Source: Acidimicrobiia bacterium
GTDB lineage: Bacteria; Actinomycetota; Acidimicrobiia; Acidimicrobiales; Aldehydirespiratoraceae
DNA length: 52,365 bases
Direction: 5' to 3'
NCBI GenBank assembly: GCA_024421095.1
Contig: JAHQYM010000007.1
Span: 1-52,365, forward strand
Positions 7,932 to 16,846 of the stretch are shown piece after piece (the stretch's first letter is position 1; the number at the start of each line of letters is the position of its first letter). Both the position numbers and the translations under genes were made by a program. The notes under the pieces were generated by a model, which was not told where the DNA came from, ran no database searches, and saw only the letters and a list, made by a program, of their open reading frames with translations.

Positions 7932-8563
7932 TGGGTATTGAACTAGTCACCACCGAGGGTGTTTTCGCCCTTGACGGCGGTGCTTGGGAAGTGACCAACA
8001 ACATCTGGTTAGTTGGAGACGACCGTGAAGTGGTGATCATTGATGCTGCCCACGACCATCAACCGATCGTCGATGCCGTCAACGGGCGCCGCGTCACCGC
8101 CATTGCTTGCACACACGGACACAACGATCATATCAATGCTGCGGTGGCTTTACGTGAAGCTGTTGATGCCCCGATCCTGCTGCACCCCGACGACCAAATG
8201 CTCTGGGATGCGGTGTTTCCCGATGCGGATATTGATGCCGCGTTGGTACCTAGAGAATCGCTGCGTGCGGCTGGACACACGCTTGAAATTATGCATACTC
8301 CAGGGCATTCACCCGGTTGTTGTTGTTTCTTTGATGCCAAGGCGCAGCGGGTAATGTCTGGCGACACGTTGTTTTGTGGCGGACCGGGGGCAACGGGACG
8401 AAGTTACAGCGACGAACCAACGATCCTGCGTTCCATACGTGATCGTCTACTGACACTCCCCGGCGAAACCGTGGTACACACCGGCCACGGCGACACCACC
8501 ACCATCAACAACGAACGCCAAAGAGTGCTAGACCGCATGAGCGAGCTCAACCTCACCGACTAA
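7931..8563 (+). CDS. MBL-fold hydrolase, mscR partner
   Basis: A 210-residue metallo-beta-lactamase-fold protein. The metal-binding motif is THGHNDHINA (HxHxDH). Later ligands are in HTPGHSPGC (His), MSGDTLF (Asp) and HTGHGDTT (His), the glyoxalase II-like set. The start overlaps the stop of mscR (TAATG), so the two are one transcription and translation unit. By family and context it probably hydrolyses the S-formylmycothiol thioester made by MscR, releasing formate and mycothiol; this is inference. The gene ends in a convergent gap (8564-8745) before FabH that shows no clear terminator or gene. Confidence 0.85.
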   Translation: MGIELVTTEGVFALDGGAWEVTNNIWLVGDDREVVIIDAAHDHQPIVDAVNGRRVTAIACTHGHNDHINAAVALREAVDAPILLHPDDQMLWDAVFPDADIDAALVPRESLRAAGHTLEIMHTPGHSPGCCCFFDAKAQRVMSGDTLFCGGPGATGRSYSDEPTILRSIRDRLLTLPGETVVHTGHGDTTTINNERQRVLDRMSELNLTD

Positions 8564-8745
8564 GCCGCACAACCCACAACGAGCTATACCACAACCCCAA
8601 CCAACGAAACAGCCGACGCGCAACCAGTAACAACAAGCCATACAAGCCACTACGCGCTATCGGTACCGTCGCAGTCGTTGACTCAAACTCACCGACTAAC
8701 AACGGCGAGCCGCACACCAGCCCCGCAGAGCCAACGAACATCGGA

Positions 8746-9819
8746 TTAAGGTTCGCGGTAAAGCAATGCCCCCCAATGGGCACCCGCACCGAAACAAGTG
8801 AAAGCCACCAAAGATCCAGCTTCCACCCGACCAGTTTGGCACAATTCGTGGTAGAGAATCGGCAGAGTTGCTGCCGTTGTGTTGCCCCAATTGCCGATAT
8901 TGGAGGGCACGATTGCATCGTCCACATCTAACCGTTTGCGAACACCTTCCAATATTCGGTCGTTGGCTTGATGAGCCACTACTAAGTCAAGGTCGGCTAG
9001 ACCCAAACCAACCTTGGCCACAACTTGGCGCACCGCTTCGGGCATGCACTCCACAGCCATTCGGTACAGCGCGCTACCGTTCATGGTGGGGTGCTGTAAA
9101 CCCGCAGAAATTTGCGCGGCGTCCGCATAGGGGCGTTGTAAAGACCCCAATCCCGGTACCTCAATCAAGTTTGCGTGGGCACCGTCGGTGTGCAACACTG
9201 AACCCAAAATGCCGCTGGAGGCCGCCGTGTCGTGAACGGCCCCGCGTTGTAGCACCATGGCACCAGCACCGTCTCCAAAGAGCACACTCCAGGCACGGTA
9301 ACGGGTGGCAACTGCTCGTTCTTCGGCGCTGGGTTCTCGAGTTGATTGCCCCAACACAATCTCCCAAGCATCGCCCCAAGGAAGATACCCAGCATGCACT
9401 TCGGCACCAACCACCAACACAGTCGCGGCCCGCTCAGTTGCAATCAACATGTCGGCAATGTCAAGCGCAAACAAAAACCCTGCACACTGCTGGCGGACAT
9501 CAAACACAACGGCATTGCTTAGCCCCACTAGATGCGCCAACGCGCCAGCTATTCCCGGAGTTTGGCGATCTGGGGTCATCGTTGCACAAACCACCGCATC
9601 CACGCTAAGAGCATCAAGTTTGGCATCCGCAAGGGCCGCAAGCGCGGCCTCTGCAGCCAACTCAGAAGTACCAGTTCCTGCGTCAACGAAACGGCGTGAC
9701 CTCACGCCAGTGCGCGAACGAATCCACTCGTCGGTGGTGTCCATAATTTTCACCAGGTCTTGGTTGGTAACCACATTCGGTGGCACAGCAACTCCAGTGC
9801 CAACAATGCTGGTGTTCAT
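8746..9819 (-). CDS. 3-oxoacyl-ACP synthase III family protein
   Basis: A 357-residue thiolase-fold enzyme of the KAS III (FabH) type. The triad is visible: Cys112 in VRQQCAGFLFA, His in DLVVAHQANDRI, and Asn in SNIGNWGNTTAA. The N-terminal TTDEWIRSRTGVRSRRF segment is the family's CoA-arm region. It is longer than housekeeping FabH (about 320 residues), because of an extra loop around residues 150-175 (AWEIVLGQSTREPSAEE). No fab cluster is adjacent, so it may start fatty-acid synthesis or make a specialised beta-ketoacyl product. A short inverted repeat just before the ATG is a candidate operator. Confidence 0.85.
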   Translation of the reverse strand: MNTSIVGTGVAVPPNVVTNQDLVKIMDTTDEWIRSRTGVRSRRFVDAGTGTSELAAEAALAALADAKLDALSVDAVVCATMTPDRQTPGIAGALAHLVGLSNAVVFDVRQQCAGFLFALDIADMLIATERAATVLVVGAEVHAGYLPWGDAWEIVLGQSTREPSAEERAVATRYRAWSVLFGDGAGAMVLQRGAVHDTAASSGILGSVLHTDGAHANLIEVPGLGSLQRPYADAAQISAGLQHPTMNGSALYRMAVECMPEAVRQVVAKVGLGLADLDLVVAHQANDRILEGVRKRLDVDDAIVPSNIGNWGNTTAATLPILYHELCQTGRVEAGSLVAFTCFGAGAHWGALLYREP

Positions 9820-9831
9820 AAGTGGATAAGC

Positions 9832-9853
9832 CTAATCACGCAACGATGATTAG
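9832..9853. promoter_or_regulatory. Inverted repeat just upstream of FabH
   Basis: CTAATCA (9832-9838) and TGATTAG (9847-9853) form perfect 7-bp arms around an 8-base spacer, 13 bp upstream of the minus-strand ATG at 9819. The size and symmetry suit a dimeric repressor site or a leader hairpin. Which one cannot be told from the sequence. Confidence 0.4.
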
Positions 9854-9935
9854 AGACACAAATTCGCAATGACTCACCACCTCAAACTCGCCGCACCCAA
9901 ACCTAAACGAACCCGCAGACGTACAGAACCCCCAA

Positions 9936-10115
9936 CAACGAACACACTGGACAAGACAACCAGATCCGCCAAGCACGCCAACACGGACTCCAACAAGCCG
10001 ACGCGCAACGACGCGCCCACCACCGAAACCAACCGCTAACATGGCCGCCACCAACCGCCCGCCGATGCGAATCGAAAAAACCGGCAATCTGTCGCGAAGA
10101 GTCAGACGCACCTCA
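9936..10115 (+). mobile_element. IS3-family remnant, 3' end with terminal repeat (copy A)
   Basis: The plus-strand frame ends in a transposase tail (GDQ/DNQIRQARQHGLQQADAQRR) nearly identical to the fragment at 42760-42895. Both copies then run on in parallel through the sequence CTGTCGCG(A/C)AGAGTCAGA to CACCTCA. The shared end reads TGAGGTG... on the other strand, the TGA-type terminus typical of IS3 elements. Only about 180 bp survive. The rest of the 9854-10234 gap has no gene. Confidence 0.6.
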
Positions 10116-10234
10116 CCGCCCGACAGTCCTCAAATCCGCAATTTTCCCCCACATTAGCCGCCTATATTCTCTAATCTGTTCATAGTCGCCCAACAAACTC
10201 ACGCGAACCGAAAACGTTGAGCATAATAAGAGGC

Positions 10235-11176
10235 ATGGATTCCGCACCTGCGCCTGAACACCTCTATCGGTTGCTGACAACACCCGACCTTACCGATCCC
10301 GTCTTGATAGTGCATTTCGATGGTTGGGTAGATGCCGGGCGTGGCGGCAATACCGCGATCCGCCACATTAGCAACGTCAGTTCAGCGACCACTATCGCCG
10401 AGTTCGACACCGAACAGTTGCTTGACTACCGAGCGCATCGACCAACACTGCACATCGTCAACGGCATCAGCGCCGATATCGACTGGCCGCGAATCGAGTT
10501 GCGCGCCGGCCAGGACAGCAACCACCGAGACCTCCTAATCCTCAACGGAGCGGAACCAGACCACCGCTGGCAAACCTTTGTCGAAGCTGTCATCGGGCTA
10601 GCCAAACGTTTCGGCACAAGCCACCTAGTGTGCTTAGGGGCATATCCGGCAGCAGTACCGCACACCAGATCCACCCACCTGACGATCACCTCACCCACCC
10701 CCGAACTTGTTCGCGTCAATCAATCCGGTGCCACCCTTGACGTGCCTGCCGGTGTCGCCGCGGCTATTGAAGCAGCAGGCAGTTGTGCAGGTATCGCCTC
10801 GTCGAGTATGTGGGCCCAGGTGCCTCAATACATTGCGTCAGCACCGTACCCACCAGCCGCGCTCGCGCTGATTGAGGGCCTGAAAGAAGCTGTCGGCATA
10901 AGTGTTGAGGGTGGCGCGCTCGCCGAACATTCAAAAACCATGCGCAAACAACTTGATGCACTAATCGCTGACGAACCAGACCATGCCCGCACCATTGCAC
11001 AGCTAGAACGCCACCACGATGAATTCAACGCCGACCCGATCAGCGGCGACGGTGCGGTAGCCATCTCCGAAGAACTCGGCGCTCAATTCGAGAAGTTCCT
11101 GCGCGCCCAAACCAACCCAGACAACGCCGACAACACCGACAACGCCGACAACGCTGCAGAAAGTGAACCGGAATGA
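10235..11176 (+). CDS. PAC2-family protein (proteasome assembly chaperone-like)
   Basis: A 313-residue protein of the PAC2 family. DPVLIVHFDGWVDAGRGGNTAIRHI is the typical opening, then FDTEQLLDYRAHRP and the LVCLGAYPAAVPHTR segment. Eukaryotic relatives help assemble the 20S proteasome; actinobacterial members are conserved but of unproven function. The acidic C-terminus carries DNADNTDNADNA repeats. The ATG at 10235 is chosen. CATAAT lies 7 bp upstream at 10222-10227, so the mRNA may be leaderless. A TTG at 10217 is the alternative. The stop overlaps the next ATG (ATGA), tying it to the following F420-type oxidoreductase. Confidence 0.78.
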   Translation: MDSAPAPEHLYRLLTTPDLTDPVLIVHFDGWVDAGRGGNTAIRHISNVSSATTIAEFDTEQLLDYRAHRPTLHIVNGISADIDWPRIELRAGQDSNHRDLLILNGAEPDHRWQTFVEAVIGLAKRFGTSHLVCLGAYPAAVPHTRSTHLTITSPTPELVRVNQSGATLDVPAGVAAAIEAAGSCAGIASSSMWAQVPQYIASAPYPPAALALIEGLKEAVGISVEGGALAEHSKTMRKQLDALIADEPDHARTIAQLERHHDEFNADPISGDGAVAISEELGAQFEKFLRAQTNPDNADNTDNADNAAESEPE

Positions 11177-12180
11177 AAGTTGACGCTCACCTAATCGAAC
11201 GACTTGAACAAGCACCTCAACGGGCCTCCGAAATCGAAACCTTAGGCTATGACGGCCTGCTCACCGTGGAACTTGACCACGACCCGTTCTTCCCTCTGCT
11301 ACTCGCCGCACAAAACACCCAACGCATCGAACTGATGACCGGTATTGCCGTAGCTTTCGCCCGTAACCCGATGCTGCTAGCGAACATCGGCTGGGACTTG
11401 CAAGCCTACTCTAAAGGCCGTTTCAGCTTAGGTCTGGGCTCTCAAATCAAACCCCACATCACCAAACGCTTCTCCATGCCATGGTCACAACCGGCTGCCC
11501 GCATGCAGGAACTCATCGAAGCGATCCGGGCGATCTGGGCAAGCTGGCAAAACAACACGCGCTTGAACTTTCGTGGAGACTTTTATCAACACACGCTGAT
11601 GACACCAATGTTCAATCCTGGACCCAACCCTTACGGCAACCCCCGTATCGCCTTGGCGGCGGTTGGACCCATGATGACCAAAGTTGTGGGTCGGGTAGCG
11701 GACGGCTTCATGGCGCATGCCTTCCAAACCGCCGACTACCTGCGCCAGGTCACCTATCCTGCGCTCCACGCCGGGCTCGCCGAAAGTGGCCGCAGCCGTG
11801 AAGACATTGAAGTGATCTGCCCGCTTTTTGTGGTGAGCGGTTTCGACGAGGCCGACACTGCAGAACGCAAAGCAGCCTGCAAACAACAAATCGCCTTTTA
11901 TGGTTCCACACCTGCCTATATCGGTGTGTTAGACTACCATGGCTGGGGTGACGCACACTACGAACTCAATAGCTTGTCCAAGCAAGGCAAATGGGTGGAA
12001 ATGGCTAATGTCATCGACGACACCATGCTTGACCACTTTGCCATAGTCGGTGAACCACAAGAAATAGCCGCCAGGGTCAAAGCACGTTTCGGTGACCTCG
12101 CCGACCGCGTGCAACTAACCATGCCAAGCGCTGAAAACGAATTGTGGCAACCGGTGATAGCCGCCATCGGCAAAAACTAA
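11173..12180 (+). CDS. LLM-class F420-dependent oxidoreductase
   Basis: A 335-residue luciferase-like enzyme of a different subgroup from the one at 5030-5896. Its features are GYDGLLTVELDHDPFFPLLLAA, then IELMTGIAVAFARNPMLLANIGWDLQAYSKGRFSLGLGSQ (the conserved barrel and glycine-rich segments), and NPRIALAAVGPMMTKVVGRVADGFM. F420 rather than FMN use is inferred from subgroup resemblance. It overlaps the PAC2 gene by 4 bp, so the two are translationally coupled; a shared role is not known. It converges with the membrane protein gene at 12294 across a 113-bp gap without an evident terminator. Confidence 0.83.
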   Translation: MKVDAHLIERLEQAPQRASEIETLGYDGLLTVELDHDPFFPLLLAAQNTQRIELMTGIAVAFARNPMLLANIGWDLQAYSKGRFSLGLGSQIKPHITKRFSMPWSQPAARMQELIEAIRAIWASWQNNTRLNFRGDFYQHTLMTPMFNPGPNPYGNPRIALAAVGPMMTKVVGRVADGFMAHAFQTADYLRQVTYPALHAGLAESGRSREDIEVICPLFVVSGFDEADTAERKAACKQQIAFYGSTPAYIGVLDYHGWGDAHYELNSLSKQGKWVEMANVIDDTMLDHFAIVGEPQEIAARVKARFGDLADRVQLTMPSAENELWQPVIAAIGKN

Positions 12181-12293
12181 ACCGGCTCTTGGCACCAAAA
12201 CCGCTGCAAAACCGCTGAAGCATCAATCTCGTAGCGCGACCGAGCGGCAGTTAAGGCACCGAAACCGGGTTCGCAGAAACGCGACCAAACCGA

Positions 12294-14021
12294 TCAACGC
12301 AACGACCAAAGATACGCCTCGTCGAACGTCGCAACCAACTCCGCATCAAAAGGCGCGATGCCATCGGCGCGCAACAACACATGCGAAAAGCGCGAGCCAG
12401 CCTGATACGCAGCGCGATCAAATTCGGCATAATCTGCGGCATTGTCGAAACCGACTTGCCAAACCACCGCAGCGGTCAAATTGGGCGACAAACCATCCAA
12501 GTCAAGGGCTATGCGATCAATGTCAAGATCTTCTATCGCCCGCTGCACATTGCTCAGGGTGGCATCGCCAAACAGTGCATCAAGAGTCGCAAGATTAGAA
12601 GAAGTGCCCAACGCCACGACCATCAACAGCAAACCAAGACCCCAGCAAAGCGATGCACGCCGAAACGCCCAAAACATGAGCGCAGCTACCAACAACGCCA
12701 CCGAAGCAGCAGCACCTGGTTCAAACACGGCGTTACCAAAAGGAGCACCAGCCGCCTCAACACCAAGCATCATCAGAGGAGATCGAGGCTCAAGCCAGAC
12801 GTCTTCAGGCACGGCCCAAGCACCCCAAAAGCCAGCAAACACAATACTACCAGCCATCAATGCGGGCACCCAGACTGCTCGCACCTGAACCAACCCGATT
12901 ACACCCAAAGCCACCAGCAGCGGGGCCAACACTTCAATGTAACGTCCGTGCAAGTAAGCATCAGCACGGTGTCCACCCACCAAGAACCAGGCACTCACCA
13001 ACAGCACACCACCCGCCCCCAGCAACACCCACGAACCACTCGGTACACAACGTGCCAACACGACGACCCCGATAACCGCTACGCCTGCGCTCGCCAACGC
13101 CAAGTAACTGAGCGCGCCAACACCGTGTAGGGCCATCTGAGGCACCTCGCCAATCCCTCGCCGAGACCCAAGATCAGCCAAATCATATATGCCGCTGTTC
13201 CCAAAAGTCGCTTCAGCCAGCAATCGGCGCAACCGCTCCACGGTAACCAAACCCACCAACCCAGAGAAAACAACACACGCAGAGGGGACCCACCCCAAAG
13301 GCAAAGCCCGATTATTGCCAACATTGTCTCGCCGTCTCAATATTCGCCGCCTCCATATTCGCCGTCTCAAAAGATGGTCTAAAGGCCAAACAAAAGGAGT
13401 AGCAAGCACCATCAACAAAGCACACAAACCCAGACGTGGGTGCGTCGCATAAAGCGCCACGGCCGCGGCGTCAACCAGCAACGCACGCCCCAACACCGGC
13501 GCATCCAAAAAACGCAACAAAACCAACACACAAAGCGCAATCAGCAACGGCAACAAACGCTCCGTCCAAACAACCGACGCAGTTGCCAAATGCGCCGGCA
13601 ATGATGCCGCAACCACAGCCGACACCAAAGACAACCACCGATCCGCCGAGGTGAGCCGCCTGACAATGAAATACAGCAGCGGAATAGTTGCTGCCCCAAA
13701 CAAAGCGTTCAACACACGAGCCCAAGAAAGCATCGACAATTCATCGAGTCCCAAGAGCCAGCCTGGTGCCAGCAACAACGGATACAAGGCACCATACGGT
13801 GGTTGATCGGCGAGTGTTGCGCCCCCTTGCCCCGCCAACGTTCGAGCCATCGCTAAATACGCCAAATCGTCAGCGACCAACAACGGCCCGGGTGTCAACG
13901 CCGCAACCCAAGAGCCAATAGCCGCATGCAGCACCGACACCACAGTCAAAACCTTCACTTCCGCCTTCATCATCACAGTCCGCATTGCCTGCCCCGACCG
14001 CATTGCCTGCACTGTTCGCAT
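12294..14021 (-). CDS. Polytopic membrane protein, GT-C glycosyltransferase-like
   Basis: Up to 575 residues with about 10-12 hydrophobic segments. The first loop has LLVADDLAYLAMARTLAGQG, resembling the acidic loop (D/E-rich, after the first helix) of GT-C enzymes such as ArnT/PMT types. Next comes LADQPPYGALYPLLLAPGW, again like that family (PP..LYP). The C-terminal ~90 residues form a soluble, probably extracytoplasmic domain. It would transfer a sugar from a polyprenyl-phosphate donor to a wall or membrane acceptor; substrate unknown. The start is ambiguous: several ATGs lie between 14021 and ~13970 within a GCATTGCCTG repeat, and the ATG pair before KAEVKVLTVVS is likely. It has no operon partner. 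Confidence 0.65.
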   Translation of the reverse strand: MRTVQAMRSGQAMRTVMMKAEVKVLTVVSVLHAAIGSWVAALTPGPLLVADDLAYLAMARTLAGQGGATLADQPPYGALYPLLLAPGWLLGLDELSMLSWARVLNALFGAATIPLLYFIVRRLTSADRWLSLVSAVVAASLPAHLATASVVWTERLLPLLIALCVLVLLRFLDAPVLGRALLVDAAAVALYATHPRLGLCALLMVLATPFVWPLDHLLRRRIWRRRILRRRDNVGNNRALPLGWVPSACVVFSGLVGLVTVERLRRLLAEATFGNSGIYDLADLGSRRGIGEVPQMALHGVGALSYLALASAGVAVIGVVVLARCVPSGSWVLLGAGGVLLVSAWFLVGGHRADAYLHGRYIEVLAPLLVALGVIGLVQVRAVWVPALMAGSIVFAGFWGAWAVPEDVWLEPRSPLMMLGVEAAGAPFGNAVFEPGAAASVALLVAALMFWAFRRASLCWGLGLLLMVVALGTSSNLATLDALFGDATLSNVQRAIEDLDIDRIALDLDGLSPNLTAAVVWQVGFDNAADYAEFDRAAYQAGSRFSHVLLRADGIAPFDAELVATFDEAYLWSLR

Positions 14022-14127
14022 GGACTTGACGTTAGACCCCGCGACAAATAATTGGGATCGATGGCGGCTGCGCTGCTTCTAGGATTTCCCGCTAATCTAA
14101 CACTAAAGAATTTCACTGGATAATTTT

Positions 14128-14200
14128 GGGGCTATAGCTCAGTTGGTAGAGCGCTTCCATGGCATGGAAGAGGTCAGGGGTTCAATTCCCCTTAGCTCCA
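14128..14200 (+). tRNA. tRNA-Ala (anticodon GGC)
   Basis: A complete cloverleaf of 73 bases. The acceptor stem is GGGGCTA/TAGCTCC (one G-T pair), and the D-arm is GCTCAGTTGGTAGAGC. The anticodon stem CTTCC/GGAAG encloses loop ATGGCAT with anticodon GGC (14161-14163), and the T-arm is GGGGTTCAATTCCCC. CCA is not encoded. The GGC anticodon and the overall sequence identify alanine. Confidence 0.95.
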
Positions 14201-14232
14201 CAAACTCTTCGCCAACCGCATCCCAACCGCTC

Positions 14233-14604
14233 CTAGGCACCTGATAGTTTCCAATCGAGGCGTGGGCAGTCACCCCAGAGACGTTCAAGTTGGTAAAAGT
14301 CGCGATAGTCGGCGCGCAACACATGCACCACAAATACACCATAGTCAAGCAACACCCACTCACGGCTCTCGCGTCCTTCCTCTCGCAGCGGCGAAAGCCC
14401 GCTAGCACGGCGAACCTCATCTTCGATAGCATCCGTAACGGCAGCCACTTGGCGCGAGTTGGCCGCACTGGTGATCACAAAGAAGTCAGTCACCACGAGA
14501 ACATCACCAACATCAATCACTAGCGTGTCGACTGCTTTCTTATCGTCGGCAGCTCGCGCCGCTTCACGCACCCAACTGAGGTGGTCTTGGCGGTCTTCGC
14601 TCAC
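14233..14604 (-). CDS. rsfS: Ribosome silencing factor RsfS
   Basis: A 123-residue RsfS/Iojap protein. It binds ribosomal protein uL14 on the 50S subunit and blocks subunit joining when nutrients are short. Typical segments are DDKKAVDTLVIDVGDVLVVTDFFVITSAANSRQV, ASGLSPLREEG and EWVLLDYGVFVVHVL...YRDFYQLERLWGDC. It is the last gene of nadD-LCP-rsfS; its ATG overlaps the preceding stop by 4 bp (ATGA). The order nadD, LCP protein, rsfS is common in actinobacteria. Confidence 0.93.
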   Translation of the reverse strand: MSEDRQDHLSWVREAARAADDKKAVDTLVIDVGDVLVVTDFFVITSAANSRQVAAVTDAIEDEVRRASGLSPLREEGRESREWVLLDYGVFVVHVLRADYRDFYQLERLWGDCPRLDWKLSGA

Positions 14605-15878
14605 GAACCGACCCGATCCAAACCGACGGTAACAGTCAGGTCTACCGGCTGGTTTAGATCTTCAACAAATCTCACAGATGCTCCAATAGCATCAGCTAGC
14701 GTGTTGGCCGCGTTTCGATGCTCGACAACATGGTAATCGACAGTGGTCTCAGCCACCCCGAAACTCGCAACATTGCCAATCACCGTAACCTCAGCGCCGG
14801 CATCAACGAGCACCGGCAGCATCGTGTCTCGCAGTGTGCCAATGCCAGTACCGTCTAGCAAACTAACCCGAGGCCGTGCCCCCGCATACGGCGCAATTGG
14901 CAAAGGCACGATCTCCTTTGCGAGCAGTTTGAGATACTCAATGTGTTCGGTGGTTACGGTGTAGACAGGAAGGTCGTCGCCATCTGTCAACACCGCTTGC
15001 AGAGGCAGAACCTCCAAACGCCGGTTGCCGCCCGCAAACGCCCAAAGGTAATCCGACAAGACATCGGCACCTGCTGGACTAGTGGTTTGCTGGTCGGCCA
15101 ACTTTGTTACCCCATCAAACCAACTCTCCCAAAGAGCTCGTTGTCGCTCGGTACGGTTGGCATCAAACTCGCCGGGGTTGAGCCAACCATAAACCGCCGC
15201 GGCTTGCACCGCTCCAAGTCGGCGCTCGCCGGCCCGAAACACAACCTGCCGGATTCCGTTGTCGCCTATCTCCACAAGGTCATCAGGCAACACCAACACC
15301 AACGGTTCAACGAAACGCAAATAGTTGCTTAACGCTGAACTGTCCAACGCAATGCGGTCGGTGAAACCAAACCCGAACAAGTCACCCACTACCCTACTCA
15401 GACCTTCCAAACCATCGTTTGCATACAATTCGCGCACCAAGATACTCTCATCTGGATCAACCTCGCTCGGCAACAGCATCTCCGCGCTGACGACCACAGC
15501 GGTGCCGCCTTGCTGCAGGGCTGTCTGAGCCATGATCGTGAGCCCCACAAGTTCCCCACCGTCATCGAGGTGGGCAATGAGCAGAGTGGGTGTTGGGGCA
15601 ACGAAGGCTTTGTAGCCTGGGGCGCTCGGGTCGGTGATGGTCTCAATTCGTTCACCAGCATTAGAATCGAGAACTAGTTTGGTGCCGTAACGCCAAACCG
15701 CAAAGACCAATACCGCCGCCGCAATAACCAACACTGGAAACATCACACTCCAAAAGCGGTTTGCACCCGGCGCGGGCCGTTTACGTAACCGCCGACCGCG
15801 AGGAAGCGAAACTTTAGGGGCTGCATTGGCCTCGCCAAAATTCAACAGAGGTTCCTTAGCGTCTGGGTCGGTTATCAC
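14601..15878 (-). CDS. LCP-like protein with LytR_C domain, catalytic motif degenerate
   Basis: 425 residues: a basic cytosolic N-terminus, one membrane helix at ~45-65 (FWSVMFPVLVIAAAVLVFAVW), an extracytoplasmic LCP-like region ~80-260, and a C-terminal LytR_C domain ~325-415 (PRVSLLDGTGIGTLRDTMLPVL). True LCP ligases attach teichoic-acid-like or arabinogalactan polymers to peptidoglycan and carry an IPRD-type Arg motif. Here the matching place reads VVVSAEMLLPSEV, without that Arg/Asp pair. The later NRTERQRALW matches the conserved R.xRQ segment. It may be a non-catalytic member. The start is GTG at 15878, overlapping the nadD stop (GTGA). It lies between nadD and rsfS. Confidence 0.7.
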   Translation of the reverse strand: MITDPDAKEPLLNFGEANAAPKVSLPRGRRLRKRPAPGANRFWSVMFPVLVIAAAVLVFAVWRYGTKLVLDSNAGERIETITDPSAPGYKAFVAPTPTLLIAHLDDGGELVGLTIMAQTALQQGGTAVVVSAEMLLPSEVDPDESILVRELYANDGLEGLSRVVGDLFGFGFTDRIALDSSALSNYLRFVEPLVLVLPDDLVEIGDNGIRQVVFRAGERRLGAVQAAAVYGWLNPGEFDANRTERQRALWESWFDGVTKLADQQTTSPAGADVLSDYLWAFAGGNRRLEVLPLQAVLTDGDDLPVYTVTTEHIEYLKLLAKEIVPLPIAPYAGARPRVSLLDGTGIGTLRDTMLPVLVDAGAEVTVIGNVASFGVAETTVDYHVVEHRNAANTLADAIGASVRFVEDLNQPVDLTVTVGLDRVGS

Positions 15879-16501
15879 TCGCTGCTCCCGTGACCTTTGC
15901 TGCCGTAAAGCCGGTGCGAACGAACATAATCAACTACGCAAGGCAGGGTTAGCGCTTCAACCGGCGCTCCCGTGCGGAAACGGTCACGCAAATCGGTGGA
16001 TGAAACCTCTAAAGCAGGCACCTTTAGAACCTCATGCGCCCAATCTTTTGGAGGTCGCCCGGAGGCTTGGATGCCACGATCCGCAACAATCGTCTTTGCC
16101 AAACTGCGTACCTCATCGGGTCGCTTCCAAGTATCTAGGCTTGCAGCTATATCGGATCCCACAATAAGAAACAGTTCAGCATTGCTACTCTGCTCGGCCA
16201 ACCACGCAAGCGTATCGGCGGTGAAGGATTGCCCGCCGCGCGAGATTTCGTGAGCGGACACTTCCAATACGGTGTCGCTCATTTGCTGGTTGACAGCGGC
16301 AGCTGCGGCTTCAACCATCGCCAAGCGATGAGCTGCGGGGGTTACCGCGCCATAGCGCGTTTTTTGCCAAGGATCGTTCGCTACCACTAACAACATACGG
16401 TTGAGTTCTAGGCGATACCTTACTTCAAGGGCCATAGCTAAATGGCCGAGATGAAACGGGTCGAATGTTCCGCCGAGAACGCCGATGCGCAGCGTTGTAA
16501 C
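15875..16501 (-). CDS. nadD: Nicotinate-nucleotide adenylyltransferase
   Basis: About 208 residues. It makes nicotinate adenine dinucleotide from nicotinate mononucleotide and ATP in NAD synthesis. The nucleotidyltransferase motif GVLGGTFDPFHLGHLAMA (T/HxGH) and the C-terminal SSTDLRDRFRTG (ISSTxIR-type) are clear. The frame is open to 16540, but the GTG at 16501, just before TTLRIGVLGG, fits the family's usual start. It is first in the tightly overlapped nadD-LCP-rsfS operon. Confidence 0.92.
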   Translation of the reverse strand, partial: VTTLRIGVLGGTFDPFHLGHLAMALEVRYRLELNRMLLVVANDPWQKTRYGAVTPAAHRLAMVEAAAAAVNQQMSDTVLEVSAHEISRGGQSFTADTLAWLAEQSSNAELFLIVGSDIAASLDTWKRPDEVRSLAKTIVADRGIQASGRPPKDWAHEVLKVPALEVSSTDLRDRFRTGAPVEALTLPCVVDYVRSHRLYGSKGHGSSE

Positions 16502-16581
16502 CTTAATCACAAACCCGAGTCTAGGGTCACAAGTTGCCACGGCTCACAGAAACTTCCGACCAACTTCAAGCTAGGTTTGAA

Positions 16582-16641
16582 ATAACAGATAACATGACAG
16601 ACTACGTGACAGATGACATGACAGACGACGTGACGGAAGTC
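16582..16641. repeat. Five 12-bp tandem repeats (RTGACAGAYKAC)
   Basis: Units at 16582, 16594, 16606, 16618 and 16630 follow the pattern (A/G)TGACAGA(C/T)(T/G)AC, the first and last being degenerate. They place TGACA every 12 bases in the divergent gap between nadD and the sigma-factor gene (16502-16846). A short plus-strand frame runs through them but looks like repeat translation, not a protein. The rest of the gap shows no gene. Confidence 0.6.
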
Positions 16642-16846
16642 ATAGCATTACTACGTGACAAGCACGCAAAAATAGTGTCTAATGGATTGCGGCTAAGCCG
16701 TGCCTACGGCGCGAACTGACACAGTTGCAACCAAATGGTGCCTCAGCAAAGCCAAAAACACAACCCCAGATCCGAGCAAAATCGCCTTCCTTACACAAGG
16801 GGGCGTATCCACCAATACCAACACCAATACCAAAAAGTGAGCAAAA

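Noticed and set aside
9836-10111. 91-codon minus-strand frame
   Set aside because: It is antisense to an IS3 transposase tail that is recognisable on the plus strand and duplicated at 42.8 kb.
14128-14200. tRNA gene as an integration site
   Set aside because: No integrase gene and no duplicate of the tRNA 3' end was noticed nearby; neighbours are housekeeping genes.
16534-16719. Small repeat-containing protein (MTDYVTDDMTDD)
   Set aside because: It is the translation of the 12-bp tandem repeat with no ribosome-binding site; a DNA-level repeat is the simpler reading.
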